Source of the DNA: Clostridiales bacterium | GTDB taxonomy: Bacteria; Bacillota; Clostridia; Lachnospirales; Lachnospiraceae | Assembly: GCA_023663185.1 (NCBI GenBank) | Contig: JAMPHY010000015.1 | Span: forward strand, 1 to 64,000 | Direction: 5' to 3' | Length of the DNA stretch: 64,000 nucleotides | Shown here: positions 16,533 through 27,300 of the stretch, in pieces | Layout: each line of letters opens with the position of its first letter | Numbering within the stretch: the first letter of the stretch is position 1 | Translations under genes and position numbers: made by a program | Notes under the pieces: generated by a model | Told to the model about the DNA's origin: nothing | The model's input: only the letters and a program-made list of their open reading frames with translations | Database searches by the model: none

Positions 16533-17729
16533 TCAGATTTTTTGGTGTTCCTTTCGGTATTGCAGGGGAGTCATACCGTATTTCTTTTTGAACACATTTT
16601 GAAAATAAGACTGGCTGGAGAAGCACAGATAACTGCTGATTTCAGCCAGACTTTTTTCACTATAGGTTAGCAGGCTTTTTGCTTCCTCCAGTTTGCATCT
16701 GGTGATAAAAGAACCCATATTGATGCCCAGTTCTTTTTTAAATAGTTTTAGGACATAAGAATTACTGCGATGAACATGCTGTGCTACACTGCTTATGCTT
16801 ATAGGTGAATTAGTGTGGCTGCGGATATAATTAATACACTGGTAGGTTTCAGCAGAAATGCCGTCGGGAATATGGGCTTCCCCAGCCTGAGTGCAGAAGT
16901 CCCTGACCATAGAAAGCTGAAGAGATTTGACGCCTTCGATGGTGAGCTGTTGTTCGCATTCTTGTATATAAAGGTCGGTAAGGTGATATGTTTTTTCAAT
17001 ATCAATACCGGCGGGAATGGCACTTAAGATAGCTATTTTTGCAGCATTTAGGATAAAGAGATTTTTGGCATGGCGCAGCGGCGTGTTTGCAAGCTTTCCT
17101 TCATTTGGAGATTTAGGATAAGAAGCCAGAAAATCTTCCAGTTTGCGGACATCACCATTTTTGATAAAGGAATAAAGCTCCTGTTCATAGCCCCATGTAT
17201 TGTGCAGGTTATTATTTTCCAGATTGTCAATCCGCTTAAGCAACTGCTCAGATGTGCGTTTTCGGGTGGCATTTGTTTCCCAGGCAAATAGGTCATCTAG
17301 TTGTATATCTTTTTGGTTAAGGCTCTGGTAGACTAGGGCAAGATGCCTTGAGAACTGCTGATGGCTGATGCAAGGAATGGCGCATAAAAATTCAGTTACG
17401 GTTTCTTTATATTCAAGCGGGGTTGCATTCTCATGCATATAGGTTTGGATAAGCTGTTCTGTTACCGGTACGCCGAAGGAAGGTCCTAAGATTACCCGAT
17501 AATCAGTGTTCTCCACATGGACACAGCCGTATTCAATATCCGGAGAGTAGCGGCAGAAAACGGGATTGTTATATTCATAAGGGAAATCCCAAAAAATTTC
17601 ATGGGTGTTCTTATATTCGGAATCAAGTAATTCGCCTAAGGAAGAATACAGAGGTTTATTCTTAAGCAGCAAACTTACGGGAATCTGGGTTACTGAAAAA
17701 TAATTTTTACAAAAAGAAATATAGTCCAT
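16533..17729 (-). CDS. AraC-family transcriptional regulator
   Basis: This 398-residue regulator has a C-terminal AraC/XylS DNA-binding region of about 100 residues with two helix-turn-helix units: SISSVAQHVHRSNSYVLKLF and SLAEISSYLCFSSQSYFQNV, ending in YGMTPLQYRK. The N-terminal 280 residues show no membrane segment and may be a cytosolic ligand-sensing domain. The gene lies tail-to-tail with the importer permease and head-to-head with an acyltransferase gene. AAAGGAG precedes the ATG. Its position makes it the natural candidate to control the sugar importer and hydrolases, perhaps through the ATTACAATAT repeats. That link is inferred. Confidence 0.9.
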   Translation of the reverse strand: MDYISFCKNYFSVTQIPVSLLLKNKPLYSSLGELLDSEYKNTHEIFWDFPYEYNNPVFCRYSPDIEYGCVHVENTDYRVILGPSFGVPVTEQLIQTYMHENATPLEYKETVTEFLCAIPCISHQQFSRHLALVYQSLNQKDIQLDDLFAWETNATRKRTSEQLLKRIDNLENNNLHNTWGYEQELYSFIKNGDVRKLEDFLASYPKSPNEGKLANTPLRHAKNLFILNAAKIAILSAIPAGIDIEKTYHLTDLYIQECEQQLTIEGVKSLQLSMVRDFCTQAGEAHIPDGISAETYQCINYIRSHTNSPISISSVAQHVHRSNSYVLKLFKKELGINMGSFITRCKLEEAKSLLTYSEKSLAEISSYLCFSSQSYFQNVFKKKYGMTPLQYRKEHQKI

Positions 17730-17876
17730 TTTTGCTCCTTTGCGGTAAAGAAATATACTATACTTTAAATTATAAAACAGAATGGAAAAAAATCAAATAA
17801 ATTACACAAATTATTCCTATATTTAGGAATGTAGATGAATAACCCAGTCTATAGCGTATGGCAGGAGAGTAAGTTT

Positions 17877-18917
17877 ATGAAGAATAGAAATAATATAGTT
17901 GAATTGATGCGCTTCCTTTTTTCGTTATTAGTAGTTGGATACCATGTTCAGATGTCGATGAATAATAGTGAAATCAACTTTTTTGAAAATGGGGCGGTTG
18001 CAGTTGAATTTTTTTTCATAATTTCCGGATATTTTATGGCACGTTCGATAGAAAAATTAAGTGCTGGTGGAGATGTAAAGATAGGAAAATCCACGCTGCA
18101 GTTTATGGTCAAAAAGGTTAAGGGAATCTTACCAATACATATTATAGCAAATATTACAATGCTGCTAATCATTTTGATATTTGAAACACCTGCATTTTTG
18201 CCAAAGTTAAAAAGAGGCCTGCCGGGTTTATTGTTTTTGCAAATGATATCATTTTGGAATGAATCATTCAATGAAGCGCTGATTGTTCCCGAATGGTATT
18301 TGTCGGCTATGCTTCTTAGTATGATTGTGATATTTCCATTAGTATTATTGTTAAGGAAAAAGCTAAAAACCGTACCTGCTTCTTTTTGCGCATTGGGTAT
18401 TATCGGCGTCTTTTTCCTGATAAGTGGCATTATGTTAAATGGACATATCCGGCAGAATTTCATTTATGATGTGAGAGCGTCGGCGGAACTTATTATTGGT
18501 ATGCTGGCATATTATCTTTCTGAGTATGTTGCAAAGCATGAATATGGCAGAATAAGCTTAAAGATATTAAGGTTCGTAGAATTGACAGGATACTGTCTTC
18601 CGGTCATTCTTGGCTTGATTCCCATTAGCTCATCTTTACAGCCGCTTTGTATGATAGTAACGGTAGTAGGAACATTTGTAGCTATTACCATCACGTTTTC
18701 GGGGAAGGGCATGCAGATAACAAATGATAGAATAAATGGTATTTTTGGTTATATTGGGACAATTTCACTGCCAATATATTTAATTCATCCGGTTATGCTT
18801 AATTTGACGGATTATGCAATTCATGGAATTACGTTAGGCATAAAAATGGCGGTAGTATTTTTAACTGCAGTTTTATTGTCTATGTTTTACCAATTTGAGA
18901 TTAAAAGATTAAAGTAA
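17877..18917 (+). CDS. Acyltransferase 3 family membrane protein
   Basis: This 346-residue protein has about ten membrane segments and belongs to the acyltransferase-3 family (OafA/NodX type), which moves acetyl or other acyl groups onto cell-surface sugars or related molecules. The signature at the start is NIVELMRFLFSLLVVGYHVQ, where the His is the expected catalytic residue, then AVEFFFIISGYFMARS. A conserved late segment is SLPIYLIHPVML. The start at 17877 is chosen over the ATG at 17835 because AGGAGAG lies just before it and the family begins here. The gene is more AT-rich than its neighbours and separates the importer from the third GH3 gene, so it may be a later arrival. It could acetylate a surface glycan or the imported sugar. 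Confidence 0.85.
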   Translation: MKNRNNIVELMRFLFSLLVVGYHVQMSMNNSEINFFENGAVAVEFFFIISGYFMARSIEKLSAGGDVKIGKSTLQFMVKKVKGILPIHIIANITMLLIILIFETPAFLPKLKRGLPGLLFLQMISFWNESFNEALIVPEWYLSAMLLSMIVIFPLVLLLRKKLKTVPASFCALGIIGVFFLISGIMLNGHIRQNFIYDVRASAELIIGMLAYYLSEYVAKHEYGRISLKILRFVELTGYCLPVILGLIPISSSLQPLCMIVTVVGTFVAITITFSGKGMQITNDRINGIFGYIGTISLPIYLIHPVMLNLTDYAIHGITLGIKMAVVFLTAVLLSMFYQFEIKRLK

Positions 18918-19015
18918 AATTTAAAATTATTTAGCCTTGCATAAAATACAAAGAGATTATGAAGGCAGTCAAGACGTTGAAATGGTGCAATAAAAGGAAT
19001 AGGGGGGAACTTTAA

Positions 19016-21433
19016 ATGAGTAAAGATTATATGGATACTGCCTTAACGCCTGAACAACGTGCCGAAATACTTCTTGCTAAGATGAGTCTGGAAGAAAAAA
19101 TGGCTCAGGTTAATACGGTATTTCCTTTTGATACGGTCTATATGGATTTTGATTATATTTCAGGGCAGACCAAAGCAGGAATAGGCGAAGTAAGCACGCT
19201 GGAAATGCGCAGGATTGAAACGCTGGAAGAAGCGGCGGCATGGCAGAGAAAGGTGCAGGGGATTGTGATGGAGAACAGCCCGCATCATATTCCGGCGATT
19301 TTTCATATGGAAGGCTTGTGTGGGGCGTTTATACAGGATAGTACTAGCTTTCCGTCGGGAATCGGAAGGGGCGCAGGCTTTAATCCGGAACTGGAAGAGC
19401 AGATTGCGGAGATTGTCAGCAGGCAGGAGGCTGCCTGCGGCATTACGCATATACTGGCTCCAGTGCTTGATATTTCGAGGGATTCCCGCATGGGAAGACA
19501 GGGAGAGACTTATGGAGAAGATCCTGCATTAGCGGCAGCACTTGGCAGCGCTTATACTAAAGGAGCGCAGAAGCATGAAACCGCAGGAAGAAGAACCGAT
19601 AGCGTGGCGAAACATTTTCTTGCTTTCCATAATTCACAGGGCGGCATACATGGGACTCATTCTGATACGCCGCCGCGTCTTTTGCAGGAAGTATATGCTA
19701 AACCGTTCCAAGCGGCTATTGCGGAAGCAAAACTAAAAGGCGTTATGCCCTGCTATTGCTCCATTAACGGTGAGCCGCTTTCGGCATCATACGGGCTGTT
19801 GACGGAACTTCTGCGGGAAGATATGGGCTTTGAAGGGCTCTGTGTAAGCGACTATGGAGCAGTAGGCGGAGTACACAATGTTCAGCACGTCGCAGAGACG
19901 GAAGGGGAAGCAGGGTTGTGGTGCATGGAAGCGGGAATGGATATAGAAATGCCAAGCCCCACGGGATATGGAGAAGAACTTAAGGAGATGTTTGTATCCG
20001 GTAAAGCGGATATGGCGGTGCTTGACCGGGCGGTACTGCGGGTGCTTACGGCAAAATTCCGTATGGGGCTGTTTGAGAACCCTTATGCGCTTGAAGGTGA
20101 AGAATTGCGAAAGGTATTTTACCGGAAGGACGACCGCGAGATTTCTTTGCAGTCGGCAAAGGAGTCAATTGTGCTGCTAAAGAATGACGGCACACTTCCT
20201 ATAAAGCGGAATGTGAAAAAAATTGCCTTAATCGGTCCTCATGCAGACTGCGCAAGGAAATTTTTCGGAGGCTATACGCATATGTGCATGATGGAATCTA
20301 CATATGCAGTCGCTAATTCCATTGCGGGAGTAAACGGAAGTTATAGTGAAGATGATATGGAAGTTAAAACAGTTCCGGGGACAAATATTCAGTTGGACGA
20401 AGGAAAGATTTTTGATGATATTCTGCGCAGACAGAAACCGGACTGTAAGAGCCTTTTAGAAGAATTAAGGGAAAGATTGCCCGATACAGAGATAAGCTAT
20501 GCCTATGGGTATTATATTGCCGGAGACGGACAACAGCATTTTGCAGAGGCGCTTAAACTGGTGGAAGAAGCTGATATTGCGATATTGACTCTTGGGGGAA
20601 AACACGGCACCTGCTCTATGGCGTCTATGGGAGAAGGAGTTGATTCAGGCGATATAAATCTGCCATTCTGTCAAGACGAATTTATAAGAATGGCGGCAAA
20701 AACAGGAACGTCGCTTGTTGGCGTGCATTTTAACGGTAGACCGATTTCGTCTGATGAAGCGGATAAACATCTTAACGCTATACTTGAGGCGTGGAATCCG
20801 GCAGAGGCAGGAGCGGAGGCTATAGTAAGCGTACTGATAGGAGATTATAATCCCGGTGGGAAACTGCCGCTATCGGTTGCTTATAATTCAGGGCAGATTC
20901 CGATTTATTATAATCACCCTAACGGTTCTGCATGGCATCAGGGAGATAGTATCGGATTTGTAAACTATGTAGACCTTCCGCATACGCCCAGATATTGTTT
21001 CGGACATGGGCTCTCATATACGGAATTTGCCTATTCCGATTTGAAGATTCTTAAGAAAGAAATTGCGCCGAATGAGAAGGTGCAGATTGAAGTCGTGGTT
21101 TCTAATATTGGAGATAGGGAAGGTGATGAAGTGGTCCAGCTTTATCTAAGAGACAGATATGCGAGCATGACAAGACCTGTGAAAGAGTTGGCAGGATTTA
21201 AACGGATTACTCTGAAATCGGGTGAGAAAAAGAAGGTTATATTCGAGGTATCCGCAAGCCAGATGGCGTTTCTTGATAAGGATATGCGCTGGCGTATTGA
21301 GAAGGGGACGATTGATGTGGAAATCGGAAGTTCTTCTGAAGACATTCGCCAGTCGGGAGAATATAAAGTAAAAGAGACGGGCTGGATAACTGGCAGAGAC
21401 AGGGCGTTTTATGCTGATGCTGCAAATGATTAA
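19016..21433 (+). CDS. Glycoside hydrolase family 3 protein
   Basis: This 805-residue GH3 enzyme has standard domain order. The barrel contains MSLEEKMAQVNTVFPFD, the acid-rich loop RMGRQGETYGEDP, the KH pair in SVAKHFLAFHNSQGG and the nucleophile D279 in LCVSDYGAV. The alpha/beta sandwich includes SIVLLKNDGTLPI and GGKLPLSVAY; the Fn3-like domain includes GDEVVQLYLRDRYASMTRPV. This loop set differs from the two GH3 enzymes upstream and looks closer to beta-xylosidase/beta-glucosidase-like GH3s, so it may split a different linkage. It lacks a signal peptide. A run of GGGGGG lies before the ATG. Confidence 0.92.
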   Translation: MSKDYMDTALTPEQRAEILLAKMSLEEKMAQVNTVFPFDTVYMDFDYISGQTKAGIGEVSTLEMRRIETLEEAAAWQRKVQGIVMENSPHHIPAIFHMEGLCGAFIQDSTSFPSGIGRGAGFNPELEEQIAEIVSRQEAACGITHILAPVLDISRDSRMGRQGETYGEDPALAAALGSAYTKGAQKHETAGRRTDSVAKHFLAFHNSQGGIHGTHSDTPPRLLQEVYAKPFQAAIAEAKLKGVMPCYCSINGEPLSASYGLLTELLREDMGFEGLCVSDYGAVGGVHNVQHVAETEGEAGLWCMEAGMDIEMPSPTGYGEELKEMFVSGKADMAVLDRAVLRVLTAKFRMGLFENPYALEGEELRKVFYRKDDREISLQSAKESIVLLKNDGTLPIKRNVKKIALIGPHADCARKFFGGYTHMCMMESTYAVANSIAGVNGSYSEDDMEVKTVPGTNIQLDEGKIFDDILRRQKPDCKSLLEELRERLPDTEISYAYGYYIAGDGQQHFAEALKLVEEADIAILTLGGKHGTCSMASMGEGVDSGDINLPFCQDEFIRMAAKTGTSLVGVHFNGRPISSDEADKHLNAILEAWNPAEAGAEAIVSVLIGDYNPGGKLPLSVAYNSGQIPIYYNHPNGSAWHQGDSIGFVNYVDLPHTPRYCFGHGLSYTEFAYSDLKILKKEIAPNEKVQIEVVVSNIGDREGDEVVQLYLRDRYASMTRPVKELAGFKRITLKSGEKKKVIFEVSASQMAFLDKDMRWRIEKGTIDVEIGSSSEDIRQSGEYKVKETGWITGRDRAFYADAAND

Positions 21434-21506
21434 TAAAGTAAAAGACACACCCATATAATATATGTGATAACATCTGATTTGATAAGCAAATCAAAGGAGC
21501 ATAGTT

Positions 21507-23354
21507 GTGTCGCAAAAGTTTGAAAATCTGCTGAATCTTGCGCTGGATACTTCGATAGAGGAACGGAATAAATCGCTGGAATTGAATATCGGTTATGAAC
21601 AAGAAGACAATACTTGGGAAATTATCATAAAATATCATGGTAATCTACAGCAGGGATTGTCTTCTCTTTTGGCTCTGCCACGGGGAAATCTGATACAGAT
21701 AGAGGAGTTGATAGCGGGCTATGCGATTCTGACTGTTCCTGCGTCATTGATAAATGAAGTCGCGTCAGTTGAGGAGATTGAATATGTTGAAAAACCTAAG
21801 CGGTTATTTTTTGAAACCCTGCAGGGAAAGACCGCTTCGTGCATATTTACAGGAAATCAGACGGTTTCTTCATTGCGCGGCAGGGGGGTTTTAGTAGCTG
21901 TTATTGATTCGGGAATTACATGGAGAAATAGAGACTTCCGCAATGCTGATGGAAGCAGCAGAATTTTATATTTGTGGGACCAGAGCTTACAGGCGGAGCA
22001 GGTATGGGAGCAGATTGCTGAAAGGGGGCTTCTTAGTGATGAAAGAAGGCGGGACTATGCCGCCCCGGAAGGCTTTCTGACGGGCGTAGAGTTTAGCCGT
22101 GCGCAGATTAATGAAGCTTTGAATGCTTCGTCTATGGCTGACGGCAGCCTTTTAGTACCTAGTCTGGATACATCGGGACACGGAACGGCAGTAGCGGGTA
22201 TTGCAGCCGGAAGCGGAGAAAACTATGGAAGCGTTTACGAAGGGGTGGCGCCGGAGAGTGAACTTATTATAGTGAAACTTGGAACTCCGAGAGCTGATTC
22301 GTTCCCGCGGACCACAGAGCTTATGCGGGCGCTGACCTATGTAATAAGAAAATCTTTGGAACTGCGTATGCCGGTTGCGATTAATTTAAGCTTCGGCAAT
22401 ACTTATGGCGCGCATAATGGGACTTCGCTCTTAGAGAGATTTATAGATAACATATCGGAGATAGGGAGAAATGTAATCTGCGTCGGCAGCGGAAACGAGG
22501 GAGCGTCAGGCGGACATACATATGGCAGTATTCTTGGGGAAACACGGGCACTTATAGAACTGGTTGTGGGGAACTATGAAACAGGGCTGAATGTCCAGCT
22601 TTGGAAAGATTATGCGGATATATATAATGTAAGATTAATCTCTCCTATTGGAGAAGAGTTTGTTATAAATACCGCCAGAGCCGGAAAGCAGAGTTATACT
22701 TTGGAGCAGACGAAGATTCTTTTATATAATGGCGAACCAGCCCCATACCTTACCAGTCAGGAAATCTATTTTGATTTTTTGCCGGGAACTAATAGGAGTT
22801 ATATTAACAGCGGCATATGGACATTTGTTTTGGAAGCGGTCAAAACAGTGACAGGAAATTATACCTTATATCTGCCGTCTGAAACTGTGCGCTCAGGGCA
22901 GACTCGCTTCGTCAGACCTACGCCCGATGTGACGTTGACGATTCCTTCCACAGCCTCTAAGGTAATTACAGTCGGCGCCTACCATACATTTTTAGACGCC
23001 TATGCTGACTTTTCCGGACGCGGCTATCTGTATCAGGACAGACTCGGCAGCCGCACGGAAGGGGCGTTTGTCAAACCGGATTTAGCCGCCCCCGGAGTCG
23101 ATATTATAGCGCCGACCAGAGACGGCGATTATGCGGCAGTCACCGGAACTTCCTTTGCTACGCCCTTCGTCACGGGGGCGGCAGCATTGTTGATGCAATG
23201 GGGAATCGTGAACGGCAACGACCAATATCTTTATGGTGAAAAGGTAAAGGCATACTTGCGAAAGGGCGCAAAAACAATAAGGGGAGAAAAAGTATACCCT
23301 AATGAGAGAGTTGGCTATGGGGCGTTGTGTCTGGAGGATAGCCTGCCAGAGTAA
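21507..23354 (+). CDS. Subtilisin-like serine protease, S8 family (Csp-like)
   Basis: This 615-residue S8 peptidase has its full triad: D134 in VAVIDSGI, H225 in SGHGTAVAGIAAG, and S549 in GTSFATPFVTGAAALL. The oxyanion Asn sits in CVGSGNEGASGG. About 120 residues precede the first triad motif and may be a prodomain. A beta-rich insert lies between His and Ser, as in the clostridial Csp proteases that act in spore germination. No secretion signal is visible. The start is GTG, fixed by AAAGGAG seven bases upstream; a 7-bp hairpin (TGATTTG/CAAATCA, 21475-21493) abuts that site. Its substrate is unknown. A germination role is possible but not shown. Confidence 0.9.
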   Translation: MSQKFENLLNLALDTSIEERNKSLELNIGYEQEDNTWEIIIKYHGNLQQGLSSLLALPRGNLIQIEELIAGYAILTVPASLINEVASVEEIEYVEKPKRLFFETLQGKTASCIFTGNQTVSSLRGRGVLVAVIDSGITWRNRDFRNADGSSRILYLWDQSLQAEQVWEQIAERGLLSDERRRDYAAPEGFLTGVEFSRAQINEALNASSMADGSLLVPSLDTSGHGTAVAGIAAGSGENYGSVYEGVAPESELIIVKLGTPRADSFPRTTELMRALTYVIRKSLELRMPVAINLSFGNTYGAHNGTSLLERFIDNISEIGRNVICVGSGNEGASGGHTYGSILGETRALIELVVGNYETGLNVQLWKDYADIYNVRLISPIGEEFVINTARAGKQSYTLEQTKILLYNGEPAPYLTSQEIYFDFLPGTNRSYINSGIWTFVLEAVKTVTGNYTLYLPSETVRSGQTRFVRPTPDVTLTIPSTASKVITVGAYHTFLDAYADFSGRGYLYQDRLGSRTEGAFVKPDLAAPGVDIIAPTRDGDYAAVTGTSFATPFVTGAAALLMQWGIVNGNDQYLYGEKVKAYLRKGAKTIRGEKVYPNERVGYGALCLEDSLPE

Positions 23355-23373
23355 AGCAGCGTATAATATTCCA

Positions 23374-23402
23374 TTGACATTGTTTCCTTAATTATATATA
23401 TT
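23374..23402 (+). promoter_or_regulatory. Consensus-like sigma-A promoter
   Basis: TTGACA (23374-23379) and TATATT (23397-23402) are separated by exactly 17 bp, 38 bp ahead of the CmpB-like gene. It begins right after the protease gene, so the following gene has its own transcript. Confidence 0.6.
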
Positions 23403-23439
23403 TATAAAAAATACATGTAGAAAAAGGGCGGATAAAAAT

Positions 23440-24264
23440 ATGACGCATATAACTACGATATTCATCTGGTTCATCTTATATAGTATTTTAGGCTGGATTT
23501 GGGAGACTATCTTTTGCAGTCTGAAAGGGTTGAAATGGGATAACCGCGGCATGCTTATAGGTCCGTACTGCCCGATATACGGCGTAGGGGCTGTACTTGA
23601 TATTCTGGTCTGCGGAAGATTTGAAAGTGCGGTTACGGTGTTTCTGGTCTGTGTAATTGGTTCTGCTGTATTAGAGTATGCCACATCATATTCAACGGAA
23701 CGAATATTCCATGCGGTCTGGTGGGATTATAGCAAGATGCCCTTGAATCTCAATGGAAGAATTTGTCTGCCCTGTTCTTTGGGTTTCGGCGTAGCGGGGA
23801 TAGTCGTCTTATATGTGCTTCAACCGTGGATAGCTAAGTTGACCGAAATTATTCCGCTAGTATGGCAGGAACCGCTAGCTATGTTGTTTATGGCGGTATT
23901 TGCGGCGGACTGTGCTTTGACTGCTGATTCCCTGATTGCCCTTAATGTAAAACTGGAAGCCATACTCAGCGCTGTGGATAATCAGATTTCAGAGAAATAC
24001 AGCGCTTTTCTCGAGAATCATTCCAAAGGGCTTCATACCGAGCTTGGTTCCTTCAAGAATAAAATTTCCATAGAAGAATTTAGGGAGCATAGATTAAAAG
24101 AGGAAGTTAAAGAGGCTTTGAATGTTATGAATTGGGGACAGAGACGGGCGCTGCGCTCATCGGTTTCATTTTCACAGCGGTCGCGTTATGAAGAGTTTGG
24201 ACGCAGAATGAAGCAAATGCTTTCTACATACAAAAAGAGAACGGGCGAAGATGAGACAACCTAA
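23440..24264 (+). CDS. CmpB-like membrane protein (putative ABC-transporter type IV family)
   Basis: This 274-residue protein has about five N-terminal membrane segments. The start, FIWFILYSILGWIWETIFCS, then NRGMLIGPYCPIYGVGA and WWDYSKMPLNLNGRICLPCS, are hallmarks of the Firmicute family Pfam calls ABC_trans_CmpB. Members are small membrane proteins of unproven function, despite the transporter name. The last 90 residues are soluble, charged and probably helical, and contain RRALRSSVSFSQRSRYEEFG. The start follows AAAGGGCGG. Confidence 0.8.
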   Translation: MTHITTIFIWFILYSILGWIWETIFCSLKGLKWDNRGMLIGPYCPIYGVGAVLDILVCGRFESAVTVFLVCVIGSAVLEYATSYSTERIFHAVWWDYSKMPLNLNGRICLPCSLGFGVAGIVVLYVLQPWIAKLTEIIPLVWQEPLAMLFMAVFAADCALTADSLIALNVKLEAILSAVDNQISEKYSAFLENHSKGLHTELGSFKNKISIEEFREHRLKEEVKEALNVMNWGQRRALRSSVSFSQRSRYEEFGRRMKQMLSTYKKRTGEDETT

Positions 24265-24373
24265 AAAGAGGAATAGACTTGGCTGTACCCTGCGAATGAA
24301 TAGTGTCTGCACCAAACTTTATCCCTTGATTTAGCCGTCCGGAAGAGATATATTATATATGAGGTGGCTGCTT

Positions 24374-27300
24374 ATGAAAAAGAAAAAACATTTACAGGAA
24401 ATCGGTTATGCTATATTCCTTTTAATTGCTATTATTTTTTTGTTTTTATGGTTTACGGCTCAGAACAGTGCAAGGACGGAGAAACAGAACCGTGATTATG
24501 CGGCGGATTCCACACAGATGAAGTCTGCGCAGATTGACGCCGATTTAAGAAACGCATTAGGCAGGATTGAAACGTATGCGTATTTTGTGGGTGAAGGTCT
24601 TTCTAAGCCTGTGGTTGATATGCAGCAGATTGCGGCGATTGAAGGAAAATCACAGTTTGACGCAATTATGTTTACGGACATTAATGGTATGGATTATGCC
24701 ACAGATGGCAGAATGGTTGATGTTGCTTGGCGCCATTATTATAAGGACGGTATCGGCGGAAACAGTGGTATAGAGATTATTTTTGATTCCCAATTTTTTG
24801 ATGAAACGATGGCTTGTTTCTACGCCCCTGTATACTATGACGGGCAGATTATCGGCGTACTCAGAGGGGTGTTCCTTGCCGAAGAGTATTTAAAGAGTAT
24901 GCTTTCTACTACATATTTTGGCGAAGCCGCCCAAGTCTTCTTATGTACTCCTGATGGCAAGGTGATTGCCAGCTCCGATGGCGTTTCTTATGAAAAACAG
25001 ATTCTTGATGCTTTGACTGAAACCGGCACCATAGATAAAGACGCCGCCGCCAAAGTACAGCAGATTTTTGAAAATGGAGGCAGCGGCGCGTTTGAATGTG
25101 ATTCATCGAGCGGGACGGATAATATTTGCGTCTCTTATCTGCCACAGTACGAATATGTCCTTGTACAGACCTTTCCGAAAAATGTCACCCATCAGATGAT
25201 TGTGGAGGAAAATCTTGTCGGCGTTCAATTAGAGATTATGCTGATTGTCCTGTTTGTCATTTATATTGTCCTTATCATTATCCGCGCCGGACACAGACGT
25301 AAGTTGCTGGAAAAAGAAAATCGGGAGATGGGTTATATAATAAGCGGTGTCAACACATTGTTTTCACGATTTGCAATGGTTGATTTGGAAGAAGGCACTT
25401 ATCAATATCTGGCGGGGACGAAGCCGGAGGACAAAGAGATTGCAGAAAGCGGAAGCTATGACAGCCTCATAGCTTATCTGTCTGCGGTAGTGCGGGAGGA
25501 CCGCCGTCAAGATTTTCTCAACTTTATGGATAAAGACAATATTATAGGCGCGATGAAAGGGCATAACGATTTGCGTTATGAGCGTTGTGTAGTGAAGGAC
25601 GGACACATAGAATGGGAGCACATAAATATTATTTGTCTTGAAAGAAAAGGCGATAGGGCGGCTAAGGTGCTGTTTATCCGCCAGAATATAACGGAATTAA
25701 AGGAAGAAGAGCTGCGTATTCAGAGAGAACGCTCGCTTGCAAACCGCAGGGAGAGGCAGTACCAGACCGCGATTTTGTCCAGCTCTTTTTATAATTTTGA
25801 GTTTAACTTGACTAAAGACCTGATAGAGCTGGATATTGCCAGAAATGTAGGCGGAGAGAAGATATCCATGCTTGAGAAGGTGGGGCTGGCAGTTCCGTGC
25901 AAGGCTTCAGAATATTTTGAGAGGCGCGGAAAGTTTGTTCTTGAAGAGTTTAAGGAAAATTATGACGAAGTTGTCAATATGGAAAACCTGAACAGATGTT
26001 ATGAGCAGGGTGAGAGGGAAGTCGTAATCGAGTATTGGGACGGTGTGCCGGGAGATGAACAGATGTGCCTGCGCCAGTCATTTGTAATGACGAAAGATGA
26101 AGATACGGACGATATTATGGTTATGGTGCTTACCAAAGATGTTACGCAGCAGGTTATCAAGCAGAAAGAGCAGACTCAGGCGCTGCAAGACGCACTTTTG
26201 CAGGCGCAGCACGCTAATAAGGCAAAGACCACGTTCTTGTCCAACATGTCGCATGATATCAGGACTCCTATGAATGCGATTATCGGATTTGCCACTATCG
26301 CGGTCAGCCATATTGATAATAAAGATCAGGTTTTGGACAGCTTACAAAAAGTACTTTCGTCGAGTAACCATCTTCTCAGCCTGATTAATGATGTGCTTGA
26401 CATGAGCAGGATTGAGAGTGGTAAAGTACAGATTAAAGAGCAGGAGTGCAATATCTCCGAAGTAATACATAATCTGGTAAATATTATTCAGCCGCAGGTC
26501 AAAGCGAAGCAACTTGAATTTTTTATTGATACTTTTGAGGTTACAAACGAGGACGTTATTGCGGATCCGCTTAAATTGAATCAGATATTTATTAATTTGC
26601 TCAGCAACGCCGTAAAATACACGCCTGCTGGCGGTACGGTTTCCTTCCGTATTATGCAGAATACTACGTTCAGACACGGATACGGGGATTATGTATTTAT
26701 TGTCAAGGATAACGGTATCGGTATGTCGCCAAGTTTTGTAGAGCATATATTTGAACCATTTGAGCGTGAGTCCACTGTGACGCAGAGCGGCATTCAGGGA
26801 ACCGGCTTAGGTATGGCGATTACCAAGAATATCGTGGAAATGATGAACGGCACCATAAGCGTTGAGAGCGAAGCAGGTAAAGGCAGCACATTTACGATAG
26901 AATTAGGATTAAAGCTGCAAGATGCGGAAAATATTGAGAAACAGATTAAAGAGCTGGAAAATCTGCGCGCATTGGTTGTGGACGATGATTTGAACGTATG
27001 CGACAGCGTCAACAAAATGTTAAAGCAGATAGGTTTGCGCTCCGAATGGACGACTTCCGGCAGAGAAGCGGTGTACCGCGCTAAGATGGCGCATGACGAA
27101 GGCGATTCCTATCATACTTATATTATTGACTGGCAGATGCCGGGACTTAGCGGAGTAGAGACGGCGCGCAGGATTAGGGAAGCTGTCGGCGACGAGGCTC
27201 CCATCATTATTCTCACGGCATACGACTGGACTGATATAGAGGAAGAGGCAAAGGCGGCGGGCGTTACCGCTTTCTGTGCCAAACCTATGTTTATGTCCGA